Of a DNA stretch of 64,000 bases, positions 12,801-25,800 are shown piece after piece. Both the position numbers and the translations under genes were made by a program. Below the pieces are notes generated by a model that worked only from the letters and a program-made list of their open reading frames with translations, ran no database searches and had not been told where the DNA came from. Positions within the stretch are counted from its first letter, which is position 1, and the number at the start of each line of letters is the position of its first letter. Source of the stretch: Rhododendron vialii (Eukaryota > Streptophyta > Magnoliopsida > Ericales > Ericaceae); the NCBI RefSeq assembly GCF_030253575.1, contig NC_080559.1, positions 6,346,501-6,410,500 of the forward strand, given 5' to 3'.

Positions 12801-15663
12801 AAAGAGTACAAGAAAACAAAGAATTAATATAAGAGAGAAACTATGACAGCAAAAGAAAACTTCACTGATTGTTAAGAAAGGACAGAGTGGCAGTTATAGA
12901 GAGAACACAGACCAAATTCCCAAAAATTCTTGCAAGAGGATCCACTTTATCTCTATGGTACATGTATCTATACTCTAGTTATATGATGCTTCACTCCCCA
13001 CTCTCACATGCCTTCCTGTCCATTAAAATTGAATATGAAAGGTGAAGAGACTAAAAAGCATGCAGATGGAGAGTCATTGAAACTAGAATAATGTTGCAGA
13101 TTCCAATCATGAGGAAAAAAAGATACGAATAAAGGGTGGAAAGAGGAAATTTATATTCTTGTGCTACAAGGTGATAATGGTATATGGACATGTGGCATTC
13201 TCGTAGGCAACCAACCACTTGTTGCATTTTTAGAAAACGGCTACTAAAATGAACCATGATGAATGCTATCTAAAATAAAAATTAACTTCCATATCTTATT
13301 CTTTGGGTCATTAGGCGAGTGGGGGGGACGAGGACCATCTTAAGTTATGGATGCAGAATGTTCGAGTGGAGGATATAAAAGACAAAAATGAATAGAGAAG
13401 AAATAAAGAACCAAATTGAATAAGGAGACAGCAAAAAAGAGAATAATAGATAAAAGACAAACTTATTAACATTATCAATAGATCAAACATGTCGATCCTA
13501 TAGAAACTTTATATCCATCTCAAAATCAATAAGCAAAGAGTGGAGAGGTCCCAAATGTTATTAAGTGATCACCCATTCCACTCCCAAGCAATGTGGGACT
13601 CTATTTCCTTAATTTTAAAGCATCCAACTCCAAATCAATTGGAAAAGAGTGGAGAGGCCGTCCAGGCTCATATACTAGTTTTGGAGGAGATAATTAACCG
13701 ATGTGGGACAAACTCCAACACTCCCTCGCACATGCGTCTCCGACTCGCATGTGGAGAGGTAAACAAAGGATCTGGAACACACGGATCACAACGAAAGAAA
13801 GTGCAACTATGGCACAAACAAAGGGGAAAAGCCTCCGAAACCCTAGCTTTGATACCATGTTAAAGCATCCAACTCCAAACCAATTGGCAAAGAGTGGAGA
13901 GGCCGTCCAGGCTCATATACTAGTTTTGGAGAAGATAATTAACCAATGTGGGACAAACTCCAACAGATCCCATAGATTGACACTTGGGAAATTCTCATTA
14001 CATGACTACATAATGCTTCGATTTTACTCATATTTTAAATGATATCAATGCTAATCTACAACAACTAGAGAAACATGTTTTAAATAGTCTGCAAGTAAGG
14101 AAACAAAACCTCTGGTATCTTCTCAGAAAAATAACTTCCTGTGAGTGCTTGGAGAAGTGCACCATTGCTGCAAAAGATCAATAGATTACCAGAAAGATGT
14201 CGATATGAGATGAAAAACTACTGAACAGGAGACAAATGAGGCATGCCCAGTGCTTGGTATCATACTCATGATGAAACAGAAGAATTTAGCAGCTAACTAC
14301 TGTCCAATTTAGGGGGAATAGCCACTAAACTAGAAACTACGTACAGTTTGTGCTTGACTTAGAACTTCCAGAAATTGATGAAAATACAAACAACCTCTTC
14401 AATCCACATTCTTCTTTTCATCAGATGAATCTTGGGGCTTTATTGGAGGATAATGTCAGTTCTTCAGAGCAATAACTCAAAAGGCCTTAGTATAAATCAC
14501 TAAGTGGTCAGCTACATGAGTTTACTGTCATCAGTTCACTGTCATTAGTATATTGGAACTAATCCGCATTCTTCTTCTTATCATTCTTTGGCAGGAATCA
14601 TTTGGTGAAAAGAGTTAGCCTCAATTCTCTAAAACGTTATAAAGATAAAGCACCGAGATGAACTCACCTATGGCCAACAGAATAAAGTGGAAGGTGAACG
14701 AATTCAGTAGCTGTTAGGTTGGCACTGGGCAAACCAGATGTTGAAATTCTATTAAAACAGGCATGAAACGTCTCATAAATCTCTTTAGCAGCTTGAGCAT
14801 GATCAAAGGTCACATTATAGGGCACAGAAATGATAAGATAGCCTTCATTTGCAAGAAGCTTGAGTAGATAACTGCAAGGAAGAACACAAGGCATACGACA
14901 AAGATTAAGAGATTCAACAACATATTAAAATTTTATCAAGAGACATAGATGCATCTGCAAATTAAATAGATATAAATAAATCAACAGACTGAGATCTTAA
15001 AAGCGGAATGGTGAAACTTCAAAAATTTAAATAACATTATATAAGCATAAAATGCAGCCACATTCACTACTTTAAGCTCATAATTCTGGGGACAACGGCA
15101 AATAAAAATGCCGGCGCCGGGGAAGGCTACATAGGAAGCTTTAAATGGATATTAGCATGAAAAAATTAGTGAAAGCAAGATGCATCTGGTACATATTACA
15201 TTGTTGGACTAAATGATAACCCAATCTCAAACAATACCTCTGGTGGACATACTCTAGAAGAATGACTCATAATTCCGGCACTGCATAAAATAATGGAATC
15301 TCACCTGTACGTAGCTTCAGGAACTGCTCCAATAAAGGCGCCACCAAGGAATTTGACAATTGCACGTGGCTTTTTACCATTGGGTGGAGGAATCACCAAA
15401 CAGGAATCCAACCTTCTATAAATTCTATTAATGCTGTTCGTGTCATTCTTTCTCCCTGAATACCCATTAGATTCCATTCTCAGAGAGGGACCTGCTGCAA
15501 ATATGGCATTTCTTGCATTTGTCGAAAACCATGAGCCTGGGCGCTGCTGCTTAGTCTCTGAATGCTTCTCTACAGGGCGGAAAAAATTCCCAAAATTCTT
15601 CTGAAATGGGCACTCAAGTTTCATGCCCGGACAACCAGAAGATGTAGCCAACTCCATGAACAT
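9822..15663 (-). CDS. DUF1350 family protein, alpha/beta-hydrolase-like, probably plastidial
   Basis: Nine exons: 15663-15305, 14871-14668, 14167-14110, 12374-12312, 11835-11760, 11555-11443, 11150-11061, 10971-10840, 9959-9822. They total 1233 nt (410 aa) with GT..AG junctions and consistent phases. The core segments VKFLGGAFIGAVPEATYSYL and GYLIISVPYNVTFDHAQAA match the plant and cyanobacterial DUF1350 family. A GHSNG nucleophile-elbow motif spans the 14668/14167 splice (Ser about residue 188). TLLVKFNFD (Asp about 327) and GNHVTPC (His about 359) are in the right order to complete a Ser-Asp-His triad. The first ~65 residues are Ser/Arg-rich with few acids, compatible with a transit peptide. 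The start is the first Met after an in-frame TAG, though an extra upstream exon is not excluded. The large intron 12375-14109 holds TRIM and Helitron remnants. The substrate is unknown; enzymatic activity is inferred only. Confidence 0.87.
12456..12490 (-). mobile_element. Helitron 3' terminus (minus strand)
   Basis: On the minus strand, CCTGTGCCTGGCACGGG forms an 8-bp stem with almost no loop. It is followed about 8 nt later by CTAG and then T, the expected hairpin-CTRR-T arrangement of a Helitron 3' end. The 5' end was not identified. It lies in the DUF1350 intron. Confidence 0.5.
13499..13965 (-). mobile_element. Composite TRIM retroelements (two LTR families)
   Basis: Two 108-bp direct repeats (13613-13720 and 13858-13965) flank a 137-bp interior. 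Read on the minus strand each repeat starts TGTTGGAGTTTGTCCCACAT. The right repeat is followed by TGGTATCAAAGC (primer-binding site, initiator Met tRNA type), and GAGGGAG (polypurine tract) precedes the left one. This is a complete TRIM of about 353 bp. Abutting it on the left, 13499-13612 is the reverse complement of the LTR of the TRIM at 23225-23608. GATCC occurs on both outer flanks (13494-13498 and 13966-13970), suggesting one composite unit. Confidence 0.75.
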
Positions 15664-17532
15664 ATTGCTCCACCGCTAATACAACTTCCAGAAAGGAAAT
15701 GGAACAAGGATGATAACATATTTAGTTGAAAGCCAGCAATCAGTGAGGCTGTATTTGGATCTAGGATTTTTGGTCGGGTTTGTGGCAGGGAAAAAAAGAG
15801 GCTAAAAGCTTCACACCTAGTATTTGCAGAGGGAAATCCCATACTTTTTCTTTTCCTATCTCAAATCCCTCCACCAATCCAATACCCAAAAAGAGCCCTA
15901 ATAAGTGTTTAAAGAAAAAGGGATTCAAATGGAATCCCAGTATCCCACTATTGAGATGGGCAGCAAATTTCTTACAGATTTAGGTTGATGGATCATGAGA
16001 GTAATTTTTTAGATTTTCTTTGCATTTATAAGACCACCAGTAAAACATAAACTACAAAAGAGACCAATTCCCAGCAGTAGTTCAATGGAAGTACAGGAAC
16101 CAGTTTGCTTCCTACTGTTCTTTGATTCTTGAATCGCCCACGGTGAAGAGGTTAGCCATGTGCATGGGGACTTTGGGGAGGGAAAGAGTTGGGGAGATAG
16201 GAATAGAAATAAAAAGGGAAAATGTTTCCCAGGAAAACCCAAGAACTCTTTTACATACTATTGGAGTTATCAAACTCTATTTGGGAAATGTTACAATAAC
16301 TACTCAAATGAATACAGCAACAACTACTGCATGAAGAGACATTGCGTGGAGATACTGTCCTTTGTTAGAAAATTTTATGAGAAGCCATAGAAAGTACTTT
16401 TCTCTTCTTTGGTTATTAGACACAGAGGCAATGAAACTCATCTTAAAACAGAAATCCACTTCCTTATATCATTGAGGAAACCCATCAGAACCCTACCCTC
16501 TACAAAGGTAACGTGCGCCTGTAACTAGAAATTATTAAATATTAAAAAACCGATGGAAAAGGAAATCATCCTAGACTTTCTAAAATACTGGAAAAAGGAC
16601 CTACGGATACAAAATTGAGTCAGGAGAGAACGAAAGCGACGAGGATACAACAGTCTTATCAATACATTGCTCTACTCATGTGATAGTGCAGTTCAGTGAA
16701 TACAAATAATCATAATCAGTTAACTAAAAGGGGGTTCAGAATATAAGCAATTCACTTGTAGTAACGTCTATATACATATGGCAGGCAATTCTTTAGTAGA
16801 AACGTTAAATACCCACAAAATTTGGGTTCACCAGCCGGGGGAGAACAGTGTTGTGGAGAAGAAGCAGTACCAACCCTAAGCAAAGACGAGCAAGGAATTT
16901 TTTGCTCGTCTTTGCCTCAGGCCCCAAAATTTTGCTATAATGAGGAGCCCAAAAGAGTTGTTCATTACCATTCATTACATATAGACGTATAAAGCTACAT
17001 TCATTCAAAATGAGCGTGTCAAATAAGTGAAAATTTGATTGCACACAGTTTGGCAACTAAAAATGCAAGAAGAGTAATATTTAACTGATTACTTCATATT
17101 TTAAACGATGATATGAGAAGTTGTCTTGTTTTTTTAACACATTTTAATCACGACTCACATGAATAAAGGACCCATTTTCTTAAGATAATACAACACATAA
17201 ACATTCCTGGATATAAATGGGAACTAGTGGAAGGGTAATGTAAGGGAAAGAAATAAAATTTCTAAGCAAAATGTACCCTTACAGAGAAAAAGAAAGATGA
17301 TCTAGAAGAAAAATGATTATCGCCGTGGCCGCAAACATTATTCCTCTGGCCCCGAACTCTGTTTCGTTGGCCGCAAACTTTTTCTAGCTGGCAGCAAACT
17401 TATTGTTTTGGTTTTTTTGTTTAATCAAAACCATCCCAGTCCACCACAATGCCTGTAAACAAATCTCCAGCTCTCCACCACACCACCACCCTCCGCAACC
17501 ACCCAAACAAAACAAATACTTCTATGGTTCCG

Positions 17533-17567
<35 letters not shown>

Positions 17568-19823
17568 ACCAGGTTAAGTGAGGAGTTGAATCAACGGAGG
17601 AGGTCGTGCGGCGAGAGAAGGGCAGCAGGAGGTCGTACTGTTGTTGATAACTCGGAAAATCCGGTTGCATTCCTGTCAACTACTGTATTTATATTTTTAT
17701 TTTTGTAATTTTTTGCTAGTTTTTGTTGTCATTAAGATTAATCATATGATTCAACGAGAGGAGTTATAAAAGTATAAAAATATAGATTAATGTTGAAAAT
17801 TTTTCATATCAGATGACACTTTTGATATTTTTTCCGTTTTTAGTAATTTTTTTATTTTGGTCATAATTTTTTTTACCCGTTAGACTTTTCTTGTGAATTA
17901 GGGCTGTTAACGATTCGGTTCGGTTCTTAGGAGGATTTGTATATTGTTTTATTTTCTCCATCTACAACCGTTCATGAGTGTTTCACGGTTCGGTTGGTTT
18001 GATTTGTAGTTTAGGCGGTTCAATTTAGTCGGTTTGGACAGATTTGAAACTGACTAAGTAGTAAGTACTTCGAAAAAATCTAAAAAGCTTTCAAAACTTT
18101 ACATCTGTAAAAATATTACATTACTCAATTAACATTTTTTAAAATAAATCACATTCAAATCTGCTCTAAAAAGCTCTTTGAAACCCAAAAATCAAAAAGC
18201 AAAACACACACATTCATACTTACCTCATCCACCACCCGTCCGTGAGTGTTGTTTGGTCAGATCGGTTTAAATATGGTTTGGGCAGATTGAAGCCTGTAAT
18301 TTATTTCTTATAAATATCAAAAATTTACAAAGTATATTAGCATAATAAAACATCATACCACTCCGTTTTGTCCCAAGACCAGCCAATAATTTTTCGTATT
18401 GACATAACGTTGGAATTTCTATGTCAATAACAAGCAGCATGGTATATGGAGTACTATCGAATTTACCATATTTTTTGGTGGGGCTAATAATTTATTGCGA
18501 ATAGCTTAATTCTTTCTCACATTTTTTTTATTTTTTACTTTGGACGGATTGGGCAGTTTGAGCAGATTGGACGGATCCAATCCGCATCAGATCCGCTCGA
18601 CAGATTGTTATTTTTTCCATCTGCATCCATCCGTCACATACCTCGATTTGGTTCACGGACGGATTGGTTTCGGCAGATTGGTTGGTTTCGGTGGTTCGAT
18701 TAATCTGAAACAGATCAATCTAAAACATATCAAGCAACGGATCAAAAAAAAAAACATATCAGGCAAATCTAACAAAAATTTAAAAGAGACGAACAAAATA
18801 CACCAAAGAAAAAAGGGAAAAAGTTAGTTTAAGTATGCGCGTCTGGGCACCAAAACGTTGTTTCGTGTTCCACCACCAGCCCCACGTTGATGTGGGCCAA
18901 TTCTTCTTAAATTTGTACTTTGGTTTTTTCTAGTCTTTTTCGTGTTATATTTTTTTGGATTGATCTTTCATCTCAATAAGAGGTGTCCAAAAAATAAAAT
19001 ACAACGACCAAGAGCAACAAAAAAAATCCCTAAACGAGATTTTTTTTTTCCGCAAGAACTGTCTTTTTTGTGTTTAGTGTCGTCAAATTTGAATATTTTA
19101 CAACTTCTGTTAGTATATTTTATTATTCCTCTCGTCAACGAATAATTAATCTCAAAAATTGTGATGCACTAGTGGCCGAGGGGCCTAGAGAACTAAGGAT
19201 ATAATGAAAAATCTTTCTGATTACTCATACATACTCCGCACTTCCAGATAGACAATCCTTTGCAAAATTTAATTTTTAAAGAGACATGTAGCTCTCTCAC
19301 TTCCACAAATGATATACTTTTGGTAAAGTCAGTTTTTAATATGGTAATAAATTGGCAAGGATTACTTTTGGTATCTCAAAAATCATAACGGCTATTATCA
19401 AAAAAAAAAAAAAAAAACCCATAACAGCCGACATAAACATAATCGGTTAGTTGACTCAACTGCCGACCAATACTGCGAATACAACCAGGATTGTAATTTT
19501 TAGTACCTCTGGTATACTATAGTAATAATGCCTTAGTTGAAAACCACAGGGGTTGCCATATTTGTTAAACATAACTAAAGTAGGGTCCATTTGTTTTCAA
19601 TCCAAGTTTAGTATAAAAAAATAAATCGTTAACAACATGATCAAATATAACTTTACACATTGACACGGGGAAAAATGATTTTGACAAAGGAGATGTATGT
19701 CAAGCCTCCAACTCATGATTGTACAACTAAGGTACCCAAAGGTTGTTGGGGAAAAAGGTACCCAATAAATTGCTATCCTAATGCCAAGACGGGATCAGAA
19801 ACTGGTAAGGTATACAGTGTCAG
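15664..19823. other. Intergenic region between DUF1350 5' end and PNET2-like 3' end
   Basis: Contains the DUF1350 promoter and leader and the 3' region of the next minus-strand gene. No frame here shows a recognisable domain. From about 17895 to 18720 the sequence is rich in GGTTCGG, GGACGGATTGG and GGCAGATTGG runs, typical of decayed hAT-like non-autonomous elements, but paired ends were not found. Homopolymer runs occur at 18746-18755 and 19400-19418. Otherwise I see nothing definite. Confidence 0.5.
17536..17575. repeat. (AG)n microsatellite
   Basis: Uninterrupted AG dinucleotide tract of about 20 units in intergenic DNA. Confidence 0.95.
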
Positions 19824-22800
19824 CTACCATTTGAAGAAACTAAATCGGTCACAACTCTCTGCAACATTCGCGTCTGTGGAATCTGACCCACTTCCAATTG
19901 TATCAAGTGAACTATCATCCGGAATACGTTGAATTCGATTAGCATTCTTGATAATCCAGTCAGTGAACTCCGGAGAGGATGCCAATTCAGCCATGGCTTG
20001 CCGTGTTGATTTCTCCGTAAATTCCTCCCATTCCTTTTTCGAGTACTTTTTTCTGTTGGGTGTCCTGTGGAAGGTTGAATAGTGATCCGGCTGATTTCTT
20101 ACCAACCTACCAGTGGTTGGAGATCTTATGCCTGAAACAGCCACACAGAAAGCAAATGAAGAGCATGCATAGGTTAGAAGGCCAAAAACCTTGCTTTAAA
20201 CATATTAACATTGTAGTGCAGTTAACCTTGCAAATTGATGGTAGAAATTTTTGTGAAGAAATCATCTCCATAAATCATTCTCTACCATAACGATCTTCCC
20301 AAAAAAAAAAAACCCAGCTTCGCTCACCAAATAGATAATTTCTGTCATAGGTCAATAAAACAAAACCTATGGACGGAGAAAAAACTTGACGCAAAGGGGA
20401 ACTGGCAATGCCCCAACACTTAAATAGACAAGGATGTCCTCCAAGAAAAGCTAAAGATGTGGATGTGGATACGGACATGACGCAGACAAGCAGACGAGTC
20501 ATCTTTTTAAAAAGTAGGATACAGAGATGTTGAGGACATCTCCATCATGAAATTCATATAAAATATCTGTTCCTATAAGCGCCTCTAGCCTAATGATTCT
20601 AGAATGTAGTAATCTATTCAATTATTTATACAATATATGCTGATATAAGGGCCTTTAGCCTGAGGACACGAGAATGTAGTGGAATAGACGTATAAGAATA
20701 TTAACCATCCCGGTATACCTAATTTGGATCCACCTCCATCCCCCTTTATGGATTGCATCTTGGAGTAACACTCAAGATGTCTTCATCTCAGGATCCTAAT
20801 AAAATATTGATCTCCCTTTACTTCTCTTTGACACCGAGGAAGAGGATTTCATGTTTCCCGACGGGAACGCAAAGAGTGCAGGTAAGTAAGCGTCTCGTCT
20901 AGCATGAAATTCAGAATATTATTTCTATCAAATTGAGATAAAAGACAAGAACACTGCTAACATTCACTAGAAGTATTCCTGAACTATGCAGGCCCAAGTT
21001 TTAACATTGCATCTAACCTCCTAGTGTGCATTTGGTGTGCCCCAATGCGTCTGCAAAGTGTCTGATCAAAAGATTATATCAAAGAACCATAAATGTATTC
21101 AGTCATATTTGACAGGTGTCCACAGCATGTCATGTCTGGAAGAGGTGTGGTGCTTCGAAGAAGACAACTATTCATAAGCAAACGCACAACATTAATTGTA
21201 GTTCAAGAGGTCTACAACCAAAGATGTTTTAGTGGAGAAAACAAGGTGAGCAGAGTGGGCTTGGTGCAATTGGAAGACGCAAGGTTTAGCCAGGTTCCAG
21301 TAGTTGGATGGAACCAAACCCTTGAACTGGCTTCAGAAAACAAAAGACACTCATGAAATTTTATGTGAGACCTCTAGCATAATGAAAGAACTGGTCAGCA
21401 ACGACTGAAAAAGGTCTGTACACTCCTGACAAACGTGCCGCTCAAGTTTTGAACCATTTTTTCACTCTCCCAAATAAGCATCGATATAATTATCATCCCA
21501 AAGATATAATGCGACGTTTTCTTAATGACCCAAGTATCTAACACTTAACACTATTGTTCAATCTTATATCACATATTGCCATACCATTACCATCTCTCTC
21601 AATATTTTCAGTCCATGTAATAAATACTAGTATAAGTTCTATATCAGCTACAGCTTCCAATTCCCTGTACAGAAGGTATCCATGAACCATGACAGTAAAG
21701 GAAAAAGAAGAGGGAGTAGTAGCCAGCATATAATTGGATGAGCCCAGTGGCCCCACCAGAAGAATATCAGGGTTGTTTTGATGAATTACCTCCTTTTAGT
21801 GAAACATGTCTGAGGAGATGCAACAAATGTTGGGAGAGGAAATACCAGGTTAAACATAGTGTGTACCTTTCGAAGGAGAGTCAGACCAAGCAGGAGATCT
21901 CTGTGGGCTGTTCCACTGTTTTCCTCGTGGACCCAACTTGCCAGATCTGCTGAGAAATTCTGCACGATTTTGTCTTGAAGTAAACTGTTTTCCACTCCCC
22001 CAAGGACTCCCACTTCCAGAATACAAGGAATTCCCAAAAGTAGCGATATCACTACATTCAAATTACGAAATACATTAACAATAGGAAATGTGTCAATGCC
22101 AAAAATATGAAAGCTTTTGATTGTTCCACCAAAACTGCAGAACCAAAAAATATTGCTAGGCCTATCTATAGCCAAAGTAACAGTGCCTTCCGTTTAAATT
22201 CTATCCTAGACCCTTGATCCCATACCAAAGGCTTTCGCCAAATGCTAGAAAGAAACAGAGATGGAATTATCGACTTCACAAAAACATCAATACCGACACT
22301 TATGGCCATATCTACATTCAACCAAGCAGACCACGAGTTTTGACAAATCCAGCATTGATGCTGAGTCGCTGACTTTATTTGAATCAACCATCCTGAAAGA
22401 AACTTGACATACTCAAAAAATCTCAACAACTTTCACAAAGTTTTTCATTTACTAGGGTTAATTAAGTTGAAGAGATGAAATAAAGCATTTCATGTGAAAA
22501 TTTAATTGGTAAAGAATTCCCAGTCCACCGACATGATGTGCAAGGGGAGAGGACAGGAAAGAAACGGTACAAGGAACTTACTCTGGACCATTCCACTCCA
22601 AGGAAGTAAAAAGAGAGCAGATAGCCAAACAAGAACCCAATGCCCCCATTGCCAAAGGCATATCAAGAGTGCTCTGACATACAATAAGAACCAAATATTA
22701 GAAGCACTGCAATTCTGTAGATAGAAAGGAATTGCAAGAATTCAAACAAAATTGCACTTTTTGTGCAATTTCCATCAGGTCAAGTGATACACAACCAAAA

Positions 22801-25800
22801 CATCACATTACTTGGAAGATAAACGTGACTGCAATGACGCGCATGGCCCATTTCACAAATTGAGCTACGCCAACATCCACACTTCCATCTTCGGAAATAA
22901 CAAATTTCCGCACAATCCAATACCCTAGAGCAGCTCCTGCAAGGACAATCAAGAGTAGCACAAAAACAGAAACCTGTCACCAAGCAAGGTGAATACTTCA
23001 GAAAAATAAATGGGGAAGCAGTCAAAAACCACAAATGTATCAAGGAAAATTATCAAAAAGCTAGAGATACACAAACTTTTCATCTAAGTACCGCATGCAA
23101 ATAATCGCGCCACAACAGTTCTTAACAAGCTGTGCCCCGTGCGATGCATGACGAAATAGGCACATTAATGTTCAAATTCTATTATTTTTAACGGTATTTA
23201 CCCCTCATTGATTTACAATTTAACTGTTAAGGAAATATAGTCCCACATTGTTTGGGAGTGGAATGTGTGATCACTTAATAACATGAGGAACCTCTCCATT
23301 CATTGCCAATTGGTTTTGAGATGGATATAAAGTTTCCACAAGGTATTAGAGCGGGGCCCATTCCACCCACCATTTTAAAAAAATCACAATCCACATTCCA
23401 CGATGACAGACCAGCAAAGAGGCTGCACAATGATAGACTCAAAAAGAGACTACACGTGACAGACATCAAATGTAGCTACACATGAGGGGGGATGTTAAAG
23501 AAATATAGTCCCACATTGTTTGGGAGTGGAATGAGTGATAACTTAATAACATGCGGGACCTCTCCACTCATTGCCAATTGATTTTGAGATGGATATAAAG
23601 TTTCCACATTAACATTAACTATGGTGATCTTATTAAGAAAGAAAGTTTGAACACGAGGGAAGTTTGAATGGGGTTTTTTTCCAAGTGGAAAAACGAACTA
23701 AAAGGGGAGAGAAAAATAAGCTGTTGACGTGAATATTTGTGGAACTTTTTTATTTGAACACCGCAAGTCATACACAAGCTTAGTATATTGTACAGAGATA
23801 CCTTCATAAAACTTGCTAAAAATACAAAACATTGGGGACCTTACAGTTTAAAACAAGACACTACAGCAAAAAAAGGAAATTTAGTCTTTTGGCCCCGTGG
23901 AAAGACTAAATTAGGATACAGCTAAGTGAGGTTATGGATACAGTAACACTAAGGCATATGACATTGAAAACAGAACTAATGAAGACAGAGAGCTTTCAAC
24001 TGTACATGCAAGAAAGGGTCTATCCCCTTGTTCATCTCAAAAGCCATAAGCGGAGCGCACCCAGGATATTGATGATCTGTTTGCTTTTGTTTCAATGTTC
24101 TCTCCAATTTCCAGTGGTTTTAGTCAACATGCTTTCGCTAAAAGACTGTTGATCATCTTTCTGCTCGATTCCACCAATGTCCTCATGGAAATTCATTTGG
24201 TGTCAAATTTGACAATATTTATAACCTATTATCTGAGTACATTTGAAACCTATCTTGGTAAGTCCCAAGTCGTTTAAGCTTTCAGGGGAGACTCCCTTTA
24301 AGATCTTCCCTTTTCCAAACGTTTGAGGAACATGGACACCTCAATTAGGTAGGTTTTGCTGAGGCTTCTCTTCTTATAAATTATAACGCATGTACTAAGG
24401 TTGTTTCTCCTGTTTCCTTTCAAAATCATTTAAAATAGAAAAACAAGAATGGAAAAGGTCGTCTGCCCAAGGAAGAAACTAATGACTAAAAGAGAATATT
24501 CACTTATAATCAAATTCATGTACAAGAAAGTGATAACTTGAACAGATCATGCGAGAAAATTATCAAAGCTTCACAAGTTTGTAAATGTGGATGGAAGTGC
24601 AAAGTAATCAACTTCAGAGACAGGCCCTTTGTTTGGAACATGGGGAAAGGGGAAAGCTTAAAAAATTTCCCTTCCCTTGTTTGGTTTGTGAGAGAAGAGA
24701 AGAGAAAATGGAAAATAGAGATCTAACTTCTAAGGATAGTAAAATATGAGTACTGCTATATACACCGACCATTTTGGACCGAAACCGTACCGACGGCCGC
24801 GCGCGGCCGTCTCCGGCCACCGGACGGCCGATCCGAGCCGTCCAAAAATTTTAAAAAAAAAAACCGAGGGGCCCAACGCGGGAATCAACGTCATCCGATG
24901 TGTGTAGGGTGCTTGATCTAAACACCCTATTTTTCGTGTATATATGTATACACGAAAAATAGGGTGTTTAGATCAAGCACCCTACACACATCGGATGACG
25001 TTGATTCCCGCGTTGGGCCCCTCGGTTTTTTTTTTTAAAATTTTTGGACGGCTCGGATCGGCCGTCCGGTGGCCGGAGACGGCCGCGCGCGGCCGTCGGT
25101 ACGGTTTCGGTCCAAAAATGGTCGGTACACATAGGATTTTCCGTAAAATATCCCAATTTTTATCTCCCATTTTCGTTGTTAATTATTTTCCCTTCTCTTC
25201 CCTCACTTTTCACAAGCTCCAAACAGAGCCAAAGACAACTGCAGATACTATTGGCATTTTCCTCTCTTCTTCAGTCATCAGGTGTAATGGCAGGTCAAAT
25301 GGTAAGACAACCAAGAACTCTCCATTGTCAGTTTCAGTTGAAGAGATAAAGCTAGTACTAATCATTTTCCAGAGGAGGGATAGAGTTTACTATGGCAAAT
25401 TCACGTACAAAATTTCAACAACAATAGGTTCCAGATCAGGAAAAAACAGGATTACAGTACTTAAAGAGGAAAGTATTGCATACACAGATTTGTATTACAT
25501 ACCGGATTGTGCATCTCTTCACTCAGCCCAAAGCTGACAAGAATTGAATTGACCAACATTGAAAAGTAATTTAACAGGAAAGACCCTGCTCCAAGCTGAC
25601 AATAAACACAAGTCAGTTTACAAGCTTAGGACAATAAACATAATAAGAATGAGTTCCAAACAACACTAGACGAAAGCACTTACCACTGAACCATAAATAG
25701 TGTAGTAGAAGAAACTTTTCCTCCCAGTTGGTAATAATTTCATCCCCTAAAACAATTACATCAGCAATCCAATGAGATACGTTTTATTCGTATATTCAGA

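Noticed and set aside
17895-18720. Complete hAT MITE (TAGGGCTGTTAACGATTCGG at one end)
   Set aside because: No matching opposite end or target duplication could be found, so only a decayed fragment is noted.
24944-25537. 197-codon open frame on the plus strand
   Set aside because: It runs through one arm of the hairpin transposon and into intron DNA; composition is that of the repeat and no domain is visible.
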